Positions 59,964-64,000 of a stretch of 64,000 nucleotides of DNA are shown here, piece by piece. A program made the position numbers and the translations under genes. The notes below the pieces were generated by a model. That model ran no database searches and had not been told where the DNA came from. It saw only the letters and a program-made list of their open reading frames with translations. The stretch lies in contig NZ_BAAFZV010000003.1 of assembly GCF_045866565.1 (NCBI RefSeq), positions 1 through 64,000 of the forward strand. Direction: 5' to 3'. Source of the DNA: Cognatilysobacter claricitrinus (GTDB lineage: Bacteria > Pseudomonadota > Gammaproteobacteria > Xanthomonadales > Xanthomonadaceae). Position 1 is the stretch's first letter; the number at the start of each line of letters is the position of its first letter.

Positions 59964-60656
59964 ATGTCGTCGCTCGTCAGCATCCGAGGCCTGCGCAAGA
60001 CCTACCAGCGCGGCGCCGAACGCGTCGAAGTCCTCCACGGCATCGACCTGGAGATTCCCGAGGGCGACTTCGTCGCGCTCATGGGCCCGTCGGGCTCGGG
60101 CAAGTCGACGCTGCTCAACCTTATCGGCGGACTGGATACGCCCACCGGTGGCGAGATCGATGTCGGCGGTCGCCGCATCGACACGCTGCGCGCCGGCCAG
60201 CTCGCGCAATGGCGCAGCGACAACGTCGGCTTCGTATTCCAGTTCTACAACCTGATGCCCACGCTCACCGCGCAGAAGAACGTCGAGCTGCCGCTGCTTC
60301 TCACCAAGCTCAACGCCGCGCAGCGCGCGCGCAACGCGGCGATCGCGTTGCAGCTGGTCGGCCTGGCCGATCGCGCCAAGCACAAGCCGAACGAGCTGTC
60401 GGGCGGCCAGCAGCAGCGCGTTGCGATCGCTCGCGCCATCGTCTCCGATCCCACGCTTCTGATCTGCGACGAACCGACCGGCGACCTCGATCGCCAGTCC
60501 GCCGAAGAAATCCTCGGCCTGCTGCAGACGCTCAATCGCGACCACGGCAAGACGATCGTGATGGTGACGCACGATCCGAAGGCGGCCGACCACGCGCAGC
60601 GCACCGTGCATCTCGACAAGGGCGTGCTGGTCGACCAGCCGGCCTTCGCACACTGA
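59964..60656 (+). CDS. ABC transporter ATP-binding protein (MacB/LolD type)
   Basis: A 230-residue ATPase. Walker A is MGPSGSGKSTLLN, the Q-loop VFQFYNLMPTLT, signature LSGGQQQRVAIARA, Walker B LLICDEPTGDLD and H-loop VTHDPKAA. These are typical of exporters using FtsX-type permeases (MacB, LolCDE). It is followed by two permease genes. Confidence 0.95.
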   Translation: MSSLVSIRGLRKTYQRGAERVEVLHGIDLEIPEGDFVALMGPSGSGKSTLLNLIGGLDTPTGGEIDVGGRRIDTLRAGQLAQWRSDNVGFVFQFYNLMPTLTAQKNVELPLLLTKLNAAQRARNAAIALQLVGLADRAKHKPNELSGGQQQRVAIARAIVSDPTLLICDEPTGDLDRQSAEEILGLLQTLNRDHGKTIVMVTHDPKAADHAQRTVHLDKGVLVDQPAFAH

Positions 60657-60729
60657 TCCCGTCGCGGCGCGCCATGCGCGTCGCCGTCTCCGCACCCGCG
60701 GAGCCTTTCGACGATTCGAAGAGGCGGTC

Positions 60730-61890
60730 ATGAAATACCTGCATCTCATCTGGGCTTCGTTGTTCCGAAGCCGCACACGCACGCTGCTGACACTGCTGTC
60801 GGTGTTCGTCGCGTTCTTCCTGTTCGGCATGCTCGATTCAGTGCGTGTCGCCTTCAATTCGGGCGGCGACGTCACCGGCGCGAACCGCATGGTCGTGGCC
60901 TCGCGCCTGTCGATCACGCAGATGCTTCCGTACCGGCTGGATCCGCAGATCGCGTCGATTCCCGGCGTGCGCAAGTCCTCCTTCGCAGCGTGGTTCGGCG
61001 GCATCTACCAGGATCCGAAGAACTTCTTCCCGAACTTCTCGGTCGGCGACAAATATCTCGATCTCTATCCGGAGTTCCAGATGCCGCCCGCGCAGCGCAA
61101 GGCGTGGGAGTCCGACCGGCAAGGCGCGATCGTCGGCGAAACGCTGGCCAAGAAGTTCGGCTGGAAAGTCGGCGACATGATCCCGCTGCAGGCGACGATC
61201 TTCCCGACCAAGGGCAGCAACGACTGGCAGTTCAAGCTCGACGGCATCTTCCATATCGAAGACGTCAAGCGGAAAGGCCAGGAGCAGATCCTGCTGTTCC
61301 ACTGGAACTACTTCGACGAGGCCAACGACTACGTCAAGGGGCGCGTCGGCTGGTACATCATCCAGGTCGACAACGCGGGCGTATCAAACCGTGTCGCAAA
61401 GTCGATCGACGCGCTGTCGGCCAACTCCGACCACGAGACCAAGACGCAGACGGAAGAAGCGTTCAACCAGTCGTTCGCCAAGCAGATCGGCGACATCGGG
61501 TTGATCGTCACGGCGATCATGGGCGCCGTGTTCTTCACCCTGCTACTGCTCACCGGCAACACGATGGCGCAGGCCGTCCGCGAACGCATTCCGGAACTCG
61601 CGGTGCTCAAAACGATCGGGTTCCAGGATCGCGCGGTGCTCGGGCTGGTGCTCTTCGAGTCGATCTTCCTGGTCGCGATCGGCGCGGTGCTCGGCCTCGT
61701 ATTCGCGCCGCTCGCGATGCAGGTGGTGAGCCGCGGCAGCGGCGGTTTCATCGCGCTGCCCGATCGCCTGCCGCCGGAAAGTTGGGCGACCGGCCTCGTG
61801 CTGATGGTGCTGTTCGGCGTGCTCGCCGGCCTGCTGCCCGCCCTGCGCGCCATGCGCCTCAACATCGTCGACGCCCTGGCCGGGCGCTGA
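60730..61890 (+). CDS. FtsX-like ABC permease 1
   Basis: A 386-residue permease: one helix near the N-terminus (about 20-40), a large periplasmic MacB core (about 45-250) and three C-terminal helices (about 255-380). The order matches the MacB/FtsX family. It pairs with the next gene, possibly as a heterodimer. Confidence 0.92.
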   Translation: MKYLHLIWASLFRSRTRTLLTLLSVFVAFFLFGMLDSVRVAFNSGGDVTGANRMVVASRLSITQMLPYRLDPQIASIPGVRKSSFAAWFGGIYQDPKNFFPNFSVGDKYLDLYPEFQMPPAQRKAWESDRQGAIVGETLAKKFGWKVGDMIPLQATIFPTKGSNDWQFKLDGIFHIEDVKRKGQEQILLFHWNYFDEANDYVKGRVGWYIIQVDNAGVSNRVAKSIDALSANSDHETKTQTEEAFNQSFAKQIGDIGLIVTAIMGAVFFTLLLLTGNTMAQAVRERIPELAVLKTIGFQDRAVLGLVLFESIFLVAIGAVLGLVFAPLAMQVVSRGSGGFIALPDRLPPESWATGLVLMVLFGVLAGLLPALRAMRLNIVDALAGR

Positions 61891-61903
61891 GGAGGACATC
61901 GTC

Positions 61904-63238
61904 ATGCGCAACAACAATCGATTCCGCCGCCTGAAGCGTTTCCTGGGCAACGCGGGCGTATTCCTGCTACTCGTCGCGGCACTTGTGGTGTGGACGATGC
62001 TGCCGTGGCCCGCGGTGGCCGGGCTCGCCGTGCTCGTCGCGTTGTGGCTGTTCCTCACCCGCAGCGGGCGCCTCACGCTCGCGGCCGCGCAGGTCGGCAT
62101 CGCCGGGCTGCCGCAACGGCTCGGTGCATCGTCGGTGATCGTGGTCGGCATCGCCGGCGTGGTCGGCGTGCTGGTGGCGATGCTCGCGATGGGCGAAGGC
62201 TTCCGCGCGACGCTCGCGAGCACCGGCGGCAACGACACGGCGATCATCCTGCGTGGCGGTTCGCAGGCCGAAACGAATTCTGTGATCACCCGTGATCAGG
62301 TGCCGCTGATCCAGTCGCTGGACGGCATCCAACGCGGTACCGATGCGCGCGCATTGATTTCGCCGGAGCTTTCGCAAGTGGTCAACATGCCGTCGATGGC
62401 GGATGGCACCGATTCCAATGTGCAGTTCCGCGGCGTCGGCCCATCGGCATGGCTGGTGCGGCCGAAGGTGAAGATCGTCGATGGCCGCAGGTTCACGCCG
62501 GGCCTGCGCGAGATCGTCGTCGGCCGCGGCGCGCAACGCGAGTTCCGCGGGCTCGAGGTCGGCCACAAGCTCAGGCTCGCGCAGCAGGAGTGGACCGTCG
62601 TCGGCGCGTTCGAATCCGGCGATTCGCACGAGTCCGAGCTGTGGGCCGACGTCGACGTGCTCGGCCCGGCGTACCAGCGCCAGGCGTTCCAGTCGGTGAC
62701 CGCAAAGCTCGACGGTGCGACCGGCATCAAGCGCCTGAAGGCCGCGCTCGCCGCGGATCCCCGCCTCAAGCTCGACGTCATGACCACGCACGACTACTAC
62801 GCCAAGCAGTCGGAAAACCTCACCAAGCTGATCAACATCCTCGGCAAGGTGATCGGTGTGATCATGGCATTGGGTGCCGTGTTCGGCGCGCTCAACTCGA
62901 TGTACGCCGCCGTGTCCGGCCGTGCACGCGAGATCGCGACGATGCGTGCGCTCGGTTTCCGCGCGGTGCCGGTGGTGACCGCGGTGATGCTGGAGACGAT
63001 GCTGCTCGCGTTCGCAGGCGGCGTCATCGGCGCACTCATCGCGTGGCTGATGTTCAACGGCCACTCGGTATCGACGCTCGGCAACAACTTCAGCCAGGTC
63101 GTCTTCCAGTTCCGCGTCTCGCCCGACCTGCTCTGGACGGGCCTGAAGTGGGCGCTCGGCATCGGGCTGGTCGGCGGCCTGTTCCCGGCGCTGCGTGCGG
63201 CGCGGATGGAAGTGACGGACGCGCTGCGGGCGCAGTGA
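61904..63238 (+). CDS. FtsX-like ABC permease 2
   Basis: A 444-residue permease with two N-terminal helices (about 15-50), a further helix near 75-105, a MacB-type periplasmic domain (about 110-310) and three C-terminal helices. The ending ARMEVTDALRAQ is typical of FtsX-like permeases. It starts 13 bases after permease 1. Confidence 0.92.
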   Translation: MRNNNRFRRLKRFLGNAGVFLLLVAALVVWTMLPWPAVAGLAVLVALWLFLTRSGRLTLAAAQVGIAGLPQRLGASSVIVVGIAGVVGVLVAMLAMGEGFRATLASTGGNDTAIILRGGSQAETNSVITRDQVPLIQSLDGIQRGTDARALISPELSQVVNMPSMADGTDSNVQFRGVGPSAWLVRPKVKIVDGRRFTPGLREIVVGRGAQREFRGLEVGHKLRLAQQEWTVVGAFESGDSHESELWADVDVLGPAYQRQAFQSVTAKLDGATGIKRLKAALAADPRLKLDVMTTHDYYAKQSENLTKLINILGKVIGVIMALGAVFGALNSMYAAVSGRAREIATMRALGFRAVPVVTAVMLETMLLAFAGGVIGALIAWLMFNGHSVSTLGNNFSQVVFQFRVSPDLLWTGLKWALGIGLVGGLFPALRAARMEVTDALRAQ

Positions 63239-63241
63239 TGC

Positions 63242-64000
63242 CTACGCCGGCGGCTCGCTCTCCGCAGCCGCCGGCACAGCGGGCTTCGACGCCCGCGCCT
63301 TCGACAACGTGATGATCACGACGCCGACCAGGATCACCGCCATCGCGCCGACGTCGCCGGCGGTGAACCGTTCGCCGCCAATGAGCGCACCGAACACCAC
63401 CGCGAGCGGCGGGTTCACGTACGCGTAGCTCGTCGCCAATGCGGGTCGCACGTGGTGCAGCAGCCAGATGTAGGCGGTGAAGCCGAAGATGCTGCCGGCG
63501 ACGACGAGATAGAGCATCGCCAGCGTCGACGACGTGCTCGGCACCGCAGTGAAACGCTCGCCGTGGATCAGCGCGGCGACCAGCATCCAGCCGCTGCCGG
63601 CGATCATCTGCCCGCTCGCTGCCATGAAGGGTTCGGGCAGGTCCTGGTCGCGGCTCCAGATCGAGCCCCAGGCCCATGCGATCGGTGCGATGGTCAGGCA
63701 CACCAGGCCGAGCGTCGAACCGCGCAGTGCGCTGCCGGCGTTGAGCCAGACCACGCCGAGAAAGCCGACCACCAGTCCGATCCATTCCACGCGCGACGGA
63801 TGACGTCCGCGCAGCATCGCGAACAGGCCGGCGAACAGCGGCATGGACGCGACCGCGATCGCGGCCAGCCCGGAACTCACCTGCGTCTCGGCAAGGTTCA
63901 CGAAGCCGTTCGACAGCAGCACCATGAAGATCGACAGCACGACCAGCGTTCGCCACTGCTTCGCGCTCGGCGCGGGCGTGCCGCGCAGTCGCAGCACGAT
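63242..64000 (-). CDS. EamA family transporter (DMT superfamily), partial at window end
   Basis: At least 251 residues, with about eight hydrophobic helices in view. The second EamA repeat includes YLVVAGSIFGFTAYIWLL and ATSYAYVNPPLAVVFGALIGGE, close to the YedA-type group of drug/metabolite exporters. The N-terminal one or two helices lie outside the window, so the start cannot be given. It is convergent with the permease operon with only 3 bases between stops. Confidence 0.9.
   Translation of the reverse strand: MVLRLRGTPAPSAKQWRTLVVLSIFMVLLSNGFVNLAETQVSSGLAAIAVASMPLFAGLFAMLRGRHPSRVEWIGLVVGFLGVVWLNAGSALRGSTLGLVCLTIAPIAWAWGSIWSRDQDLPEPFMAASGQMIAGSGWMLVAALIHGERFTAVPSTSSTLAMLYLVVAGSIFGFTAYIWLLHHVRPALATSYAYVNPPLAVVFGALIGGERFTAGDVGAMAVILVGVVIITLSKARASKPAVPAAAESEPPA

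Noticed and set aside
1..64000. CRISPR arrays, tRNA or rRNA genes, insertion sequences, prophage
   Set aside because: No regular spaced repeats, cloverleaf sequences, transposase or phage motifs were recognised on either strand.

Overview
This window is chromosomal DNA from a high-GC gammaproteobacterium. The likely family is Lysobacteraceae (Xanthomonadaceae), possibly Lysobacter or a close relative. I base this on familiar gene neighbourhoods: paired M16 peptidases, gpmI-envC-ctp, a minimal PutA, an aa3 oxidase assembly cluster, a PepSY-PhoP-PhoQ set, and a type IV secretion locus ordered virD4-B7-B8-B9-B10-B11-B1-B2-B3-B4-B5-B6. Taxonomy is inferred by recognition only; no search was run.

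Layout. 0-0.6 kb: no supportable gene. 0.6-4 kb: a MAPEG protein and two exported M16 proteases, one lacking the zinc motif. 4.6-12.4 kb: an exported repeat protein, gpmI, the divisome activator EnvC, an S41 processing protease, DUF1820, a rhomboid protease and a FadL-type porin; related non-coding repeats lie at 4.3 and 12.5 kb in opposite orientation. 12.9-16.1 kb: putA. 16.4-24.4 kb: cytochrome c oxidase subunits II, I and III with assembly factors CtaG and SURF1, heme A synthase and heme O synthase, plus small membrane proteins, many with overlapping starts and stops. 24.5-28.1 kb: an exported amidohydrolase, an acyltransferase and a diguanylate cyclase. 28.1-31.7 kb (minus strand): yqeY, a YihY-type membrane protein and dnaG, with a 32-base copy of the dnaG start lying upstream of dnaG.

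31.7-47.2 kb looks like an inserted block: a hybrid histidine kinase divergent from a complete type IV secretion system with no relaxase or conjugation genes in view. The VirB7 lipoprotein carries an extra C-terminal N0/TcpQ-like domain, the mark of the bactericidal Xanthomonadales system (X-T4SS), so contact-dependent killing of other bacteria is the best inference. The system has several possible control points: a GGA-rich leader before virB7 (candidate CsrA/RsmA target), a possible promoter before virB1, and hairpins before virB4 and virB6. A Cys-rich exported DUF4189 protein follows virB6, and an uncharacterised 71-residue protein is coupled to virD4.

47.3-54.2 kb: dusA, a CtlX-type guanidino hydrolase, PepSY-phoP-phoQ, a HAD phosphatase and an M17 aminopeptidase. 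54.4-63.2 kb: a DesK/DesR-type two-component pair and an ABC exporter on the minus strand, divergent from an HlyD/MacA-like adaptor, a membrane protein, a MacB-type ATPase and two FtsX-type permeases. The window ends inside an EamA-family transporter. I saw no rRNA, tRNA, CRISPR array, transposase or prophage gene.
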